Notes: generated by a model from the letters alone, not told the origin. Numbered from the stretch's first letter, positions 7,829 to 16,619 are shown. The stretch is DNA of 64,000 nt from Palsa-1150 sp964531095 (GCA_964531095.1 CAZHED010000034.1:1-64000); one strand, 5' to 3'. A program made the numbers and translations.

Positions 7829-9078
7829 GGGTCGCCTTCCCCGGTCGCCTCGCGCGGCAGAAGGCGAGCCAGCAAGGTCGACAGGTCTTTGTCGCCGCGC
7901 CCCGAGAGGCAGACCGCGATCGACACCGGGCGGCCGCGCTCGCGCGCCCGATCGCGCGCCACGTCCCCGACGCGGGCGAACGCGTGCGCCGATTCGAGCG
8001 CGGGGACGATCCCTTCGTTTCGCGCGAGGAGCAGCACGGCGGCGAGCGCCTCGTCGTCGGTGGCCGAAAGGTAACGGGCCCGGCCGCTCTCTTTCAACCA
8101 GGCGTGCTGCGGGCCGACACCCGGGTAGTCCAATCCGGCGCTGATCGAGTGCGCCTCCAGGATCTGCCCGCCGTCGTCGCAGAGCACGTAGCTCTTCGAG
8201 CCGTGGAGCACGCCGACCCGCCCCTCGCCCAGGGTCGCCGCGTGCCGTCCGGTCGCTACGCCTTCGCCCGCGGCTTCGACGCCCACGAGCGCGACGTCGG
8301 GGTCGTTCAGGAACGCGCCGAACATTCCGATCGCGTTCGACCCTCCGCCGATGCACGCGACGACCGCGTCGGGCAGCCCGCCGGCGGCCCGCAGCAGCTG
8401 CGCGCGCGCTTCGTCTCCAATTACGCTCTGCAAGAACGCGACGAGCTCGGGATACGGGTCCGGGCCTGCCGCGGTTCCCAGACAATAATAGGTTGTCCGG
8501 ACGTTGGTGACCCAGTCGCGCATGGCTTCGTTCAGCGCGTCTTTGAGCGTGCGCGACCCGCTCTCGACCGGTACGACCCGGGCTCCGAGCAGCTTCATGC
8601 GGCCGACATTCGGGGCCTGTCGTTTGACGTCTTCGGAGCCCATGTACACGTCGCACGGCAAGCCGAAGAGCGCGCACGCGGTCGCTGTGGCGACCCCGTG
8701 CTGGCCGGCGCCCGTCTCGGCGATGACGCGCGTCTTACCCATCTTCTTCGCGAGGAGAACTTGCCCGAGCGCGTTGTTGATCTTGTGAGCGCCGGTGTGG
8801 CAGAGGTCTTCCCGCTTGAGCCAGAGGCGGGCGAGGAAGCGCCCATCGGGGTCGATCGCCCTGGCGAGGCGCCGGGCTTCGCCGAGCGGGGTGGGTCGGC
8901 CGACGTAGTCGGCCAAGAGGGCGCGCCACTCGCGCTGGAAGGGCTCGGCGCGCACGACGGATTGCAGCGCATGCGAGAGCTCGTCGAGCGCGGGCACGAG
9001 CGTCTCGGCCACGAAGCGGCCCCCAAAGGGTCCGAAGTAGCCGTGCCGAGGCGGCTGTGAGGGCGGTGCGGACGTCAT
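7825..9078 (-). CDS. trpB: Tryptophan synthase beta subunit
   Basis: 417 residues from the ATG at 9078; a GTG at 9105 would add nine. It condenses indole with serine using PLP. The PLP lysine is Lys99 in the conserved HTGAHKINN, with the substrate motif ETGAGQHG and phosphate-binding GGGSNAIG. This is the standard TrpB1 type, partnered by trpA. It is divergent from the kynureninase-like gene, with only about 90 bp between starts. Confidence 0.97.
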   Translation of the reverse strand: MTSAPPSQPPRHGYFGPFGGRFVAETLVPALDELSHALQSVVRAEPFQREWRALLADYVGRPTPLGEARRLARAIDPDGRFLARLWLKREDLCHTGAHKINNALGQVLLAKKMGKTRVIAETGAGQHGVATATACALFGLPCDVYMGSEDVKRQAPNVGRMKLLGARVVPVESGSRTLKDALNEAMRDWVTNVRTTYYCLGTAAGPDPYPELVAFLQSVIGDEARAQLLRAAGGLPDAVVACIGGGSNAIGMFGAFLNDPDVALVGVEAAGEGVATGRHAATLGEGRVGVLHGSKSYVLCDDGGQILEAHSISAGLDYPGVGPQHAWLKESGRARYLSATDDEALAAVLLLARNEGIVPALESAHAFARVGDVARDRARERGRPVSIAVCLSGRGDKDLSTLLARLLPREATGEGDP

Positions 9079-9168
9079 CGATGGCGCTGGGCCGTTTTGT
9101 AGCACCTTCCCGGTGCGTCATGCGCCACGCTTCGGAGACTCGCTCTCTCCCTCCCCAGGAGCCCGACG

Positions 9169-10335
9169 ATGCCCGCCGACGCCGAAGCCGAACTGCTCGC
9201 GACCCGCCCGGAGTTTCCGACGCTCGCCAAGGGCGTTCACCTCATCAGCCACTCTCTCGGCGCGATGCCGTCGCGCGCGCGGGCGGAGACCACGCGCTTT
9301 CTGGACGAATGGGAGAACGACTCGATCGCTGCTTGGGGACACCACTGGCTCGGCGCAGTGCGCTCGCTGGGTGACCTCGTCGCCGGGGTCCTGGGCGTCG
9401 CGCCGGGCACGGTGTGCATGCTCCCCAACGTGTCGACGGCGCAGGCGGTCGTGGCGTCGTGCTTCACCTTCGAGGGGCCCCGCCGGCGCGTCGTGTACGA
9501 CGATTTGAACTTCTCGACGGTGCACTACGTGTGGCAAGAGCAGGCGCGCCGCGGCGCCGAGGTGGTCGTGGTCCACGGGCGCGACGGCGTCCATCCGCCG
9601 ATCGAGGAGCTTTTGGCCGCGATCGACGAGCGCACGCTCATCGTTCCGATCAGCCACGTTCTCTTTCGATCGAGTGGCATGTACGACGCGCGGCGGGTGA
9701 TCGAGCGCGCCCACGCGGTCGGCGCGCTGGTGCTCCTCGACGTGTATCAGTCCGCCGCGACCGTACCCCTCCGGCTGGCCGAGTGGGGGTGCGACATCGC
9801 GTGCGGCGGGTCGGTCAAATGGGCGTGCGGCGGGCCGGGCGCGGCGTATCTGTACGTTCGGCCCGACCTCGTCGACAGGCTCGAACCGATGGCCGCCGGG
9901 TGGTTCTCGCACGCCGAGCCGTTCGCGTTCGACATGGGGCCGATGCGCTGGGCGAAGGGGGTGTGGCGGATGATCGGGGGAACGCCGTCGATGCCGTCGG
10001 TGTACTCGGCGCGAGCGGGGTGGGAGACGATCGCGCGCCTGGGGGTCGATCGGATCCGGGCGAAGTCGCTCCGGCAAACGCGCCTCTTGCGCGGGCTCGT
10101 CGAGGCGCGCGGGTTGACCGTCAACACGCCGGCGGAGGACGAGGCGCGCGGCGCGACCGTATGCTTCGATTTCGCGGGCGCCGAGGGCGTGTCCGAGGAG
10201 CTCGTTCGGCGTCGGTTCTTCCACGACTACCGACCGCGCTGCGGGCTGCGCGTGAGCCCGCACTTCTATACGACGGACGAAGAGTTGCGGGGGTTCGTCG
10301 ACGCCCTCGACGAGATCCGCCTGCGAAGGGCATAG
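9169..10335 (+). CDS. Kynureninase-like class V PLP enzyme
   Basis: A 388-residue fold-type I PLP enzyme of the class V aminotransferase superfamily. The N-terminal HSLGAMP motif recalls the GNSLGxxP of kynureninases. Asp191 and Gln194 (LLDVYQSA) contact PLP, and Lys217 in GGSVKWACGGPGA should form the Schiff base. Kynureninase cleaves kynurenine or 3-hydroxykynurenine to anthranilate or its hydroxy form plus alanine; a desulfurase- or lyase-type reaction is possible instead. AGGAG lies eight bases before the ATG. It is divergent from trpBA, a context that fits tryptophan metabolism. Its 3' end overlaps the convergent permease gene by 70 bp. Confidence 0.8.
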   Translation: MPADAEAELLATRPEFPTLAKGVHLISHSLGAMPSRARAETTRFLDEWENDSIAAWGHHWLGAVRSLGDLVAGVLGVAPGTVCMLPNVSTAQAVVASCFTFEGPRRRVVYDDLNFSTVHYVWQEQARRGAEVVVVHGRDGVHPPIEELLAAIDERTLIVPISHVLFRSSGMYDARRVIERAHAVGALVLLDVYQSAATVPLRLAEWGCDIACGGSVKWACGGPGAAYLYVRPDLVDRLEPMAAGWFSHAEPFAFDMGPMRWAKGVWRMIGGTPSMPSVYSARAGWETIARLGVDRIRAKSLRQTRLLRGLVEARGLTVNTPAEDEARGATVCFDFAGAEGVSEELVRRRFFHDYRPRCGLRVSPHFYTTDEELRGFVDALDEIRLRRA

Positions 10336-11603
10336 ACGACGGGGCCGAGCCCGATGAGCAGCGCTCCAAGGCCGAGCGAGGGGAAGGGACCCAGCTTCTC
10401 GCCGCGGCTCTGCCAGAGGGCGAGGCAGAGGAGGGATACCGGAGCCAGGCCCAACGCCGCCGCGCCGGCAAGGCCGCCCGGGACGCGGAAGGGACGCGGG
10501 AGGTCAGGCTCGCGGACGCGCAAGATCACGAGCGCGACGAACTCGAGGAGGAGGCTTGCCCCGTAGAGCAAGACGTCGAGCTCGACGAGTCGAATGAACC
10601 CGATCCCGACGCAGGCCGCGTACGTGATCGAGCAGACCGCGATCGAAGCCCAGGGCGCGCCGTTCTTCGGATTCCGACGCGACAGCCACGCGGGGAGGTA
10701 CCCGTCTTCGGCGAGGACCACGGGCAGCCGCGAATACGAAAGCAAGAGCGCGTTGAACATCCCGGCGCCGCACACCATGCCGCCGGCGACCATGGCGAAC
10801 CCCAGAGCGGGGCCTCCCACTTGGCGCGCGGCGGTCACCCACGAGCCGGTCGTCCAGGCGCTCGCGTCGAGACCGGCCCATGCAGCCGCGCACACCGGCA
10901 CGAGGTACGTCACGACGACCAGCCCCAGGGTCGCGAGCACCGCCCGCGGGTAGGCGATCGAGGGGCGCTCGACTTCTTCGGCGATCGTCGATGCGTTGTC
11001 CCACCCCATGTAGTTCCACATTGCGACGAGGAGGCCCCCGACGAGAACGGGGCCGGAATGGTCCGCCGGCGCGGGGACAGCGGCGGCCGCGGGCGCTCGG
11101 GCCAGCGCGAAGACCGCAAATGCGCCGAAGGGCAGGAGGAGCGCCGTGCCGAGCGCGATGGCCCCGACGCCCACGGCCGCCGCCCCACGCAGGTTCCACG
11201 CGGCGCAGGCCGCGATCACGATCGCGCCCGCGACGACCGCCCCGACTCCCGACGCCACCGACGGCACGAGGTACCCGAGGTACAGCGTGAAGAGCGTGGG
11301 ATAGAGCGCCATGTCGAAGAAGCTCGCCACGAGAGAAAGCCAGGCCTCCTGGAAGCCCCAGAAGGGGCCGATGGCCCGGCGCACCCAGGCGTAGTAACCG
11401 CCCTCTTTGGGCAACGCGCTCGCCAGCTCGCCGACCATCAGGGCGGTCGGGAGGCTCCAGAGCAGCGGCACGACCACGAGCGCAGAGATCGCGACGACGT
11501 ATCCGCACGCCACGAGGTCCTCGAGCCCATAGGCGCCCCCCGACACCATGAAGTAGGTCGAAGCGACGAGCGGCAGCAGCCCGAGCTTCTTCGGCCTCGC
11601 CAT
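10266..11603 (-). CDS. APC-superfamily amino acid permease
   Basis: A 445-residue inner-membrane transporter with about twelve hydrophobic segments. The first helix carries the unwound GGAYGLEDL motif typical of APC transporters, followed by ELASALPKEGGYYAWV, a near-signature of amino acid/polyamine permeases, and AMWNYMGWDNAS. The substrate is not predictable. I used the ATG at 11603 because the extension upstream is not membrane-like. It is 75 bp downstream of the rimK-like gene on the same strand. Its last 23 codons overlap the end of the kynureninase-like gene. Confidence 0.9.
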   Translation of the reverse strand: MARPKKLGLLPLVASTYFMVSGGAYGLEDLVACGYVVAISALVVVPLLWSLPTALMVGELASALPKEGGYYAWVRRAIGPFWGFQEAWLSLVASFFDMALYPTLFTLYLGYLVPSVASGVGAVVAGAIVIAACAAWNLRGAAAVGVGAIALGTALLLPFGAFAVFALARAPAAAAVPAPADHSGPVLVGGLLVAMWNYMGWDNASTIAEEVERPSIAYPRAVLATLGLVVVTYLVPVCAAAWAGLDASAWTTGSWVTAARQVGGPALGFAMVAGGMVCGAGMFNALLLSYSRLPVVLAEDGYLPAWLSRRNPKNGAPWASIAVCSITYAACVGIGFIRLVELDVLLYGASLLLEFVALVILRVREPDLPRPFRVPGGLAGAAALGLAPVSLLCLALWQSRGEKLGPFPSLGLGALLIGLGPVVYALRRRISSRASTNPRNSSSVV

Positions 11604-11678
11604 CTCGACAGGCCGAATACCGTCTCCTCGAGCGGGTCCGCAAGCTCGTTGATGCACGCCTCGAGGCGCGCTCGAGGC

Positions 11679-12820
11679 TCACCCTCCGCCGGTGAGCCCA
11701 GCCCGGCGCCGCGTGACGGCCGGCGCCCAGTCGCGGATGCGAGACAGCCGGCGCTCTTCGTCGAGCGTGGTGCGCCGCCGGCTCTTGCGTCCCGCGAGAT
11801 AACGCTCGGCGTGGGNNNNNNNNNNNNNNNNNNNNNNNNNNNNNNNNNNNNNNNNNNNNNNNNNNNNNNNNNNNNNNNNNNNNNNNNNNNNNNNNNNNNN
11901 NNNNNNNNNNNNNNNTCGAGCGTGGTGCGCCGCCGGCTCTTGCGTCCCGCGAGATAACGCTCGGCGTGGGCGATGACGGCGGCGGCGACGTCGATGCCGC
12001 TCGCGCGCTCGATCCCCTCGAGCCCGGGCGAGCTGTTGATCTCGAGGATCTTCGGCCCCTCGCGCGTTTCGAGCATGTCGACCCCGGCCACTTCGAGCCC
12101 CATCACCCGGGTCGCTGCGATGGCGGCTCGCCGGTAGGCCTCCTCGAGGGGCACGGCGACGCCCCGGCCGCCCCGGTGCAGATTCGACCGGAACTCTCCC
12201 GCCTTCGCTTGCCGGCGCATCGCGGCCACCACGCGGCCGCCGACCACGATCGCGCGCAGGTCCCGTCCGGTCGCTTCGGCGATGTACTGCTGAAGGATGA
12301 TGTCCTGCCCCATCGCCCAGAGCGTTTCGAGCAGCGACGTGACGGCTTGGGGCGTCTCCGCGATCATCGTTCCGATCCCCTGCGCGCCCTGCTGGAGCTT
12401 GACGATGCAGGGCGCGCCCCCCACTTGCGCGAGCGCCTGATCGATGGCCTCGGGGGTCCGCGCGTAGACCGTCACGGGCACGTCGATGTTCTTCTTCGTC
12501 AAGAGTTGCATGGCACGCAGCTTGTCGCGCGATCGCGCGATCGCGAGCGCCGTGTTGACGACGGGTACGCCCATCAGGTCGAACTGGCGCACCACGGCCA
12601 GGCCGTAGTTCGTGATCGATGCGCCGATGCGCGGCAGGACGATGTCCGCGTGCGGGGCGGGATGGGCACCGAGGTAGAGCGACGGGCGGCCGCGCGAAAT
12701 GACCACGCGGAGGTCGAGCGGATCGATGACCGACACCTCGTGCCCGCGAGCACGGGCCGTCAGCACGAGCCGACTCGTCGAATAGAGGGTCGCGTTTCGC
12801 GAGAGAAGCAGCAGCCGCAT
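11679..12820 (-). CDS. RimK-family ATP-grasp ligase, split by an assembly gap
   Basis: An ATP-grasp protein of the RimK/alpha-L-glutamate ligase family, which adds amino acids (often glutamate) to a protein or small-molecule carboxylate. Motifs seen: VLPRIGAS, PCIVKLQQGAQGIG (ATP-binding strand), AKAGEFRSNLHRGG, and the metal-binding EINSSPGLEGIE. As given, the frame runs into the N block and shifts. Removing 155 bp (100 N plus one 55-bp duplicate) leaves 987 bp, exactly 329 codons, ending ...SRIRDWAPAVTRRRAG... at a TGA (11681-11679). That gives a 328-residue protein of normal length. It probably forms an operon with the permease. Confidence 0.88.
11761..11970. other. Assembly gap flanked by a perfect 55-bp duplication
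   Basis: Positions 11816-11915 are 100 N. The 55 bases before (11761-11815) and after (11916-11970) are identical, the classic sign of two contigs that overlap by a k-mer but were scaffolded with a fixed gap. The true locus most likely has one copy and no gap. Confidence 0.95.
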
Positions 12821-13227
12821 TGCGGTTGCGGAAGCCTAGTCCGTCGGGTCCATCGAAGCGAAGGGAAGTTTCCCCGCTGTCGGCGGTCGCGCGGGGCGAC
12901 GCTGCACTCGGGCCCGTGCATTCGGGCTCGGGTCAGCTCGGTCACCTCATCGCATCGAGCTCGTCGCGGCGGCCAACCGCGCTCGCGGCGGAACCGGAGC
13001 GATGTTCATGATGCGCGGGCCGAACTCGAGGGCGAGAATGATGGCGAGGCCAAGGATTCGGAGCCAGAAGTGCAACTTTTGAGACATGGCGCTGCTCGAC
13101 TGTCGCTGAGCACAAGCACATATCGTGCTCGCAGCGGTTCCATGGATTGCGCCAAGAAATCGCGGGTCCGGCCCATGACGCCGGCGTCGTACTTTTCACA
13201 GGGCGTCGCAACGCTGACACGGTATCT
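12821..13227. other. Intergenic region upstream of rimK-like gene
   Basis: About 400 bp with no recognised gene other than the possible 46-codon frame listed separately. The tract nearest rimK should hold its promoter; I see no clear consensus boxes. Confidence 0.5.
12947..13087 (-). CDS. Possible small membrane protein
   Basis: A 46-codon frame beginning MSQKLHFWLRILG, with one hydrophobic segment (residues 7-22) and a short Pro/Arg/Ala tail. The composition is unlike random GC-rich readthrough, but there is no strong ribosome binding site and no family match. Confidence 0.35.
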   Translation of the reverse strand: MSQKLHFWLRILGLAIILALEFGPRIMNIAPVPPRARLAAATSSMR

Positions 13228-13336
13228 CGTGCAGCCTCCGCTGCGCCCCTGCGGGGCTCCGCTCCGGCTGACGTGGTCAAACGACTTGCACACGGGGGGA
13301 GCGCGGCCGCTCCCCCCGGCCCCCCAGCCGTAGTCG
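13228..13336 (+). repeat. Dispersed hairpin repeat, copy B
   Basis: Begins CGTGCAGCCTCCGCTGCGCC, then the GGGGCTCCGCTCCGGCTGACG segment, a tract ending ACGACTTGCACACG, and the hairpin GGGGGGAGCG-CGGC-CGCTCCCCCC at 13294-13317. The stem matches copy A while the loop differs (CGGC against TCCG). Confidence 0.92.
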
Positions 13337-13339
13337 AGC

Positions 13340-13477
13340 GCGCGCAGCCTCCGCTGCGCCCCTTCGGCGTGGCGTGTGCTGCAATCGCTTCGGGGCTCCG
13401 CTCCGGCTGACGCGACTGCGCGAAGTGCACACGGGGGGAGCGCGGCCGCTCCCCCCGACCCCCAGCCGTAGGCGAGA
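13340..13477 (+). repeat. Dispersed hairpin repeat, copy C
   Basis: Same order of elements and orientation as copy B, directly following it, with an extra segment of about 30 bp (around 13366-13393) inside the first GC-rich part. The hairpin is at 13433-13456 with a perfect 10-bp stem. B and C make a tandem pair. Confidence 0.9.
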
Positions 13478-13507
13478 GAGAGCGCGCGCTCACGACCTGG
13501 CCTTCGG

Positions 13508-14188
13508 CTACTGGCTGGCTGCCTTGCGGATCAAGTCGTCGAGCGAATCGTGGCGTGCGGCGACGGGCCTCGGGGCAGCTGGTTTGGCTTCGGCGTGATG
13601 GTTGCTGGGGCGAGGCGCGCGAAACGTCGCGACCGGGGCACATACTTCGAGCACGCTCGCGGCCGGAGCGCCGACGCCCGCTTGCGCCGACGCGGGCACG
13701 CCGGCGCCCTGCGTCCCTCCTGCGGACGCTTGCGGTTCCGCTGCCGAGATGCCTTCGAACGCGGCCGTAGAGGCGCCTCGCGGCGGCCAGTCGCCGGCGG
13801 ACGCGGTAGCGGCGTGCGAGGAGAGGGACTTACCGAGGAGGAGGCCGCTGACCATGGCCGCGACGAGGGTGCTTCCCGCCGCAATGAGCCAGCCATTGCG
13901 CAGACCCGAGCTGCCCTGCGCGGCCGCCGCCGCAAGGACCGCCGGAATCGACCGCGCCGGCGGCCGGGGGCCCGAGCCGGAGACCGCTTTGGGCAGGCGA
14001 GGGAGGGCGGGGGGGGGAGGCAGCGAAGCGACCGTGGGCGGAACCGTGATTCGCGATGCGCCAGGCGCGATGCTCCCGGAGTCGGCCGTCGAGTGCGGAG
14101 GGATGCTCGACGAATGCTCCTTCGGCATCGCCGCCGCAAGCTTCGCCAGGTCCTTAAGGTCGCGCCTTGTTTGCTCGCGCGTCGACAT
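13508..14188 (-). CDS. Single-pass membrane protein of unknown function
   Basis: 226 residues from the ATG at 14188, which has GGAG about eight bases upstream. The cytoplasmic start (MSTREQTRRDLKDLAKLAAA) predicts an amphipathic helix, followed by a Pro/Ser-rich region, one transmembrane segment around residues 100-120 (WLIAAGSTLVAAMVSGLLLG), then an Ala/Pro-rich exported part ending in a short polar helix (DSLDDLIRKAASQ). No family is recognised. The plan resembles anti-sigma-factor-like or envelope scaffold proteins, but there is no zinc motif. Confidence 0.65.
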   Translation of the reverse strand: MSTREQTRRDLKDLAKLAAAMPKEHSSSIPPHSTADSGSIAPGASRITVPPTVASLPPPPALPRLPKAVSGSGPRPPARSIPAVLAAAAAQGSSGLRNGWLIAAGSTLVAAMVSGLLLGKSLSSHAATASAGDWPPRGASTAAFEGISAAEPQASAGGTQGAGVPASAQAGVGAPAASVLEVCAPVATFRAPRPSNHHAEAKPAAPRPVAARHDSLDDLIRKAASQ

Positions 14189-14358
14189 CAGCCGGCTCCA
14201 TTGTTGACCCGAATGCGCATGTTGACCCACTCTGGCGGACGCGCGCGGCACAGGCGCGTCTCAGATGCATTTCGGTCGTACTCTGTGCGCAACCGGAGCG
14301 AAGGGGCAGGCGGCTTCGACGGGGGGGAGTGCCCATGCCCCTGGCCCCTATGGGCCGT

Positions 14359-14386
14359 TTGACAACTCGTCCCGCGCCGGTAGTCA
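14359..14386 (+). promoter_or_regulatory. Weak sigma70-like promoter candidate
   Basis: TTGACA (14359-14364), 16-bp spacer, then TAGTCA (14381-14386), about 50 bp before the ATG at 14439. The -35 is perfect and the -10 is poor. A tandem TGTTGACCC pair lies further upstream near 14210 and 14220. Confidence 0.3.
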
Positions 14387-14438
14387 CTGTCGTCGGTCCG
14401 GTGACCGTGGCCTGGCTGCGGGATCGGGACTCGATCCG

Positions 14439-15938
14439 ATGATCAGGCAGGAAATTCCAGACGACGACGAGCTCGGGGAGTTACCGCCCCTCGACGGAGA
14501 CGCCCGCGACCAGCCCGACGGCGAGGCTGCCGATCCGGAAGAGGTCCTGGACGGCGACGACGAAGCCACGCTCGACGACGCGACCGGCGAGGACGACCCG
14601 CTGGATACGAGCGACCTCGACCTGGAGCACGTCGAAGACGGCTGGCTCGGGGAGGCCGGCGAAGCGGAAGATCTCGATTTGGGCGGGGACGGTGCGGTCG
14701 TCGACTTCGGCGAGGACTCGCCGGCGACGGACGACCACGTTGGGCCCGCTCCAGCAAACGGCGGCCGCGACGGGGAAGACGAGCCCCGCCCGGGCGAGGA
14801 CGATCTGGGGTTCGGCGACGCACCCGAGCGAGGGGGCCTCGACGCCGGCGAGGAGGGGCCGGTCGACCCCGACGAGGAGCTCCGCGAGGCCGACTTGCCG
14901 GCGCTCGACGCCGACGATGAAGGGGAATTGGACGACGCGGCGCTCATCGACCCCGCTTTTGCTTCGGAGGAGCCCCTCGGCCTGCCGTGGGCGGCCGAAC
15001 CTTGGTCGCGCGTCGGCGCGCCGGTTGCGCTCGGGCGGGCAACCGCCGTCGCGTGCGCGGGTCGCGGCGCGCTGGTGGTCGGGCGGTCCGAGTCCGATGG
15101 GGTCGATCTCGTGCGCGTCGACCTCGAGGGGATGTGCGAGCGTCTAGCGGCGGAGGGCCTTGCCACCGCGGAGGTGCGTTCGCTCACGGTCGAAAAGCAA
15201 GACGTCGCCGCCGTGCTTCACGGGGGGAGATGGGCGGTTTCTCGCGACGGAGGGGGTCTCTTCGTGCCGACGCCCGGACCCCCGGGCGAGGCGCTCGCGG
15301 CAAGCGAGGCGGTCTTCGCGTCGGGGCGACTCTGGGTGCGCACGCGGACGGGGGGGCTATTGGTGCATGATATCCGCGATGGGAGCCTTCACGAGCGCCC
15401 ACCGATCGAGCGGTGTCCACTCCCCGGTTTCGCGGCCGCGCTGACGTGCGACACGGCGAGCGGTGCGGGGTTGGCGACCGTGCTCGTGGTCGACGACGCG
15501 GGAAGGCCCACGGCGGTCGTGCACATCGCACCGGGCACGACCACCCGGCGCGACGCGCTCGACATGCCGGAGGTCGACTCTCCCTCGCTCTTCGCGGCGC
15601 ACGGCGGTCACATGGTGTACGCGGCGCGCAAAGGCGGGATCGTTTGGGCCCCGAGCGGCGGGGCGTGGAAGCTCTTCGAGTGGGAGGGCCGGGTCACGGC
15701 GCTTTCGTTCATCGACGACGCGGGAACGATCGCCGTCAGCACGTATTCGGAAGCGGACGACACCACCACCCTCGTGCGCCTCGACGCTGCGGGGAGCGCG
15801 TCGGTCGCGGCTCGCGTCGGGGCGGCGCCGGCCGACGCGGACTCCGACGGGCGCGTCCTCGCGATGGCGCATGACGAGGCACGCGGGGTGCTTTGGGTCG
15901 CCGGCGGCTTCGGTGTTGCGGCGTTTGCGATCAAGTGA
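14439..15938 (+). CDS. Protein with acidic N-terminus and propeller-like repeats
   Basis: 499 residues. Residues 1 to about 185 are extremely rich in Asp, Glu and Gly (DDDELGELPPLDGDARDQPD and similar) and likely unstructured. The rest shows repeated short beta units (CAGRGALVVGRSESDG, VFASGRLWVRTRTGGL, MVYAARKGGIVWAPSGG, GVLWVAGGFGVAAF) consistent with a six- or seven-bladed propeller. There is no signal peptide, so it is probably cytoplasmic. It is not a family I can name. It is convergent with the TPR gene at 15953 and stands alone on the plus strand. Confidence 0.75.
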   Translation: MIRQEIPDDDELGELPPLDGDARDQPDGEAADPEEVLDGDDEATLDDATGEDDPLDTSDLDLEHVEDGWLGEAGEAEDLDLGGDGAVVDFGEDSPATDDHVGPAPANGGRDGEDEPRPGEDDLGFGDAPERGGLDAGEEGPVDPDEELREADLPALDADDEGELDDAALIDPAFASEEPLGLPWAAEPWSRVGAPVALGRATAVACAGRGALVVGRSESDGVDLVRVDLEGMCERLAAEGLATAEVRSLTVEKQDVAAVLHGGRWAVSRDGGGLFVPTPGPPGEALAASEAVFASGRLWVRTRTGGLLVHDIRDGSLHERPPIERCPLPGFAAALTCDTASGAGLATVLVVDDAGRPTAVVHIAPGTTTRRDALDMPEVDSPSLFAAHGGHMVYAARKGGIVWAPSGGAWKLFEWEGRVTALSFIDDAGTIAVSTYSEADDTTTLVRLDAAGSASVAARVGAAPADADSDGRVLAMAHDEARGVLWVAGGFGVAAFAIK

Positions 15939-15952
15939 ACGCGCCGGGGGCG

Positions 15953-16588
15953 CTACCCACCGCGCCTGGCGATGGCGGCCATCGCGCGCCGCGTCGTATC
16001 GGGCTCCACGGGTGACGAAGCCGGGTCGGCGCCGTCCACCACGATGACGAGGGCGCGGACCATCCGCCGCGCCTCGCGTTCCGAGGCCGAGTCCGCCCGC
16101 TCCAGCGCAATCGCGAGAAGTCGACGCCAGCTCGCGAGCTGTGCCGGCGTCCTCCCGTCGAGGCCGTACCAATCGGCGAGATCGCGGAGCGGGGCGATGC
16201 TTGCTTGCGTCGTCTGGGTCGTCGCGAAGGCGTACAAGTCGGCCTCGGCGTCGTCGTGTCGACCGAGCGCCCAGCGGGCACGAGCGCGACCTTCGAGCGC
16301 CGCTTGCAGCGTGGGGACGCGCTCGAGCGCGGACGAGTACACGCGTTCGGCCTCGGCCGCCTCGCCGATCCTCAGCCGCAGCGCCCCCAGGCCGATCCAC
16401 GCCTCGGCGTTGCGCGGCTCGATCGCTAGGGCCTCCATGTACCTTCGCACCGCGACGTCATCGTCGTGCTCTGCCTCGTGAGCGCGCGCCTGGCGCACCA
16501 ACTCATCGGCGGACGACGAGGCGAGCGCGGGCGGTGCGGCCAGAGAGGCGGCCAGCGCGGTGGCGGCGGACGCCCTGGTCAGAGACAC
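15953..16588 (-). CDS. Exported TPR-repeat protein
   Basis: 211 residues from a GTG at 16588 with a strong GAGGTGA site. A signal peptide covers residues 1-24 (ALAASLAAPPALAS). Two or three TPR units follow (YMEALAIEPRNAEAWIGLG, VYSSALERVPTLQAALEG), so it is a periplasmic protein-interaction module. It starts 31 bp after the typA stop and is probably its operon partner; the functional link is unclear. Confidence 0.75.
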   Translation of the reverse strand: MSLTRASAATALAASLAAPPALASSSADELVRQARAHEAEHDDDVAVRRYMEALAIEPRNAEAWIGLGALRLRIGEAAEAERVYSSALERVPTLQAALEGRARARWALGRHDDAEADLYAFATTQTTQASIAPLRDLADWYGLDGRTPAQLASWRRLLAIALERADSASEREARRMVRALVIVVDGADPASSPVEPDTTRRAMAAIARRGG

Positions 16589-16619
16589 GCGTCACCTCGC
16601 GACGCACCCGGGCGATGGG

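Noticed and set aside
11438..11815. C-terminal extension of the rimK-like frame beyond the N block
   Set aside because: It is out of frame with the true gene once the duplicated 55 bp is collapsed, and lies partly over the permease gene.
9414..11957. 847-codon plus-strand frame running through the N gap
   Set aside because: It overlaps the kynureninase-like gene in another frame, lies antisense to the permease, and includes N translated as unknown residues.
12942..13643. 233-codon minus-strand frame over the hairpin repeats
   Set aside because: Its sequence is mostly translated repeat copies B and C, with typical Gly/Ala/Pro/Arg artefact strings.
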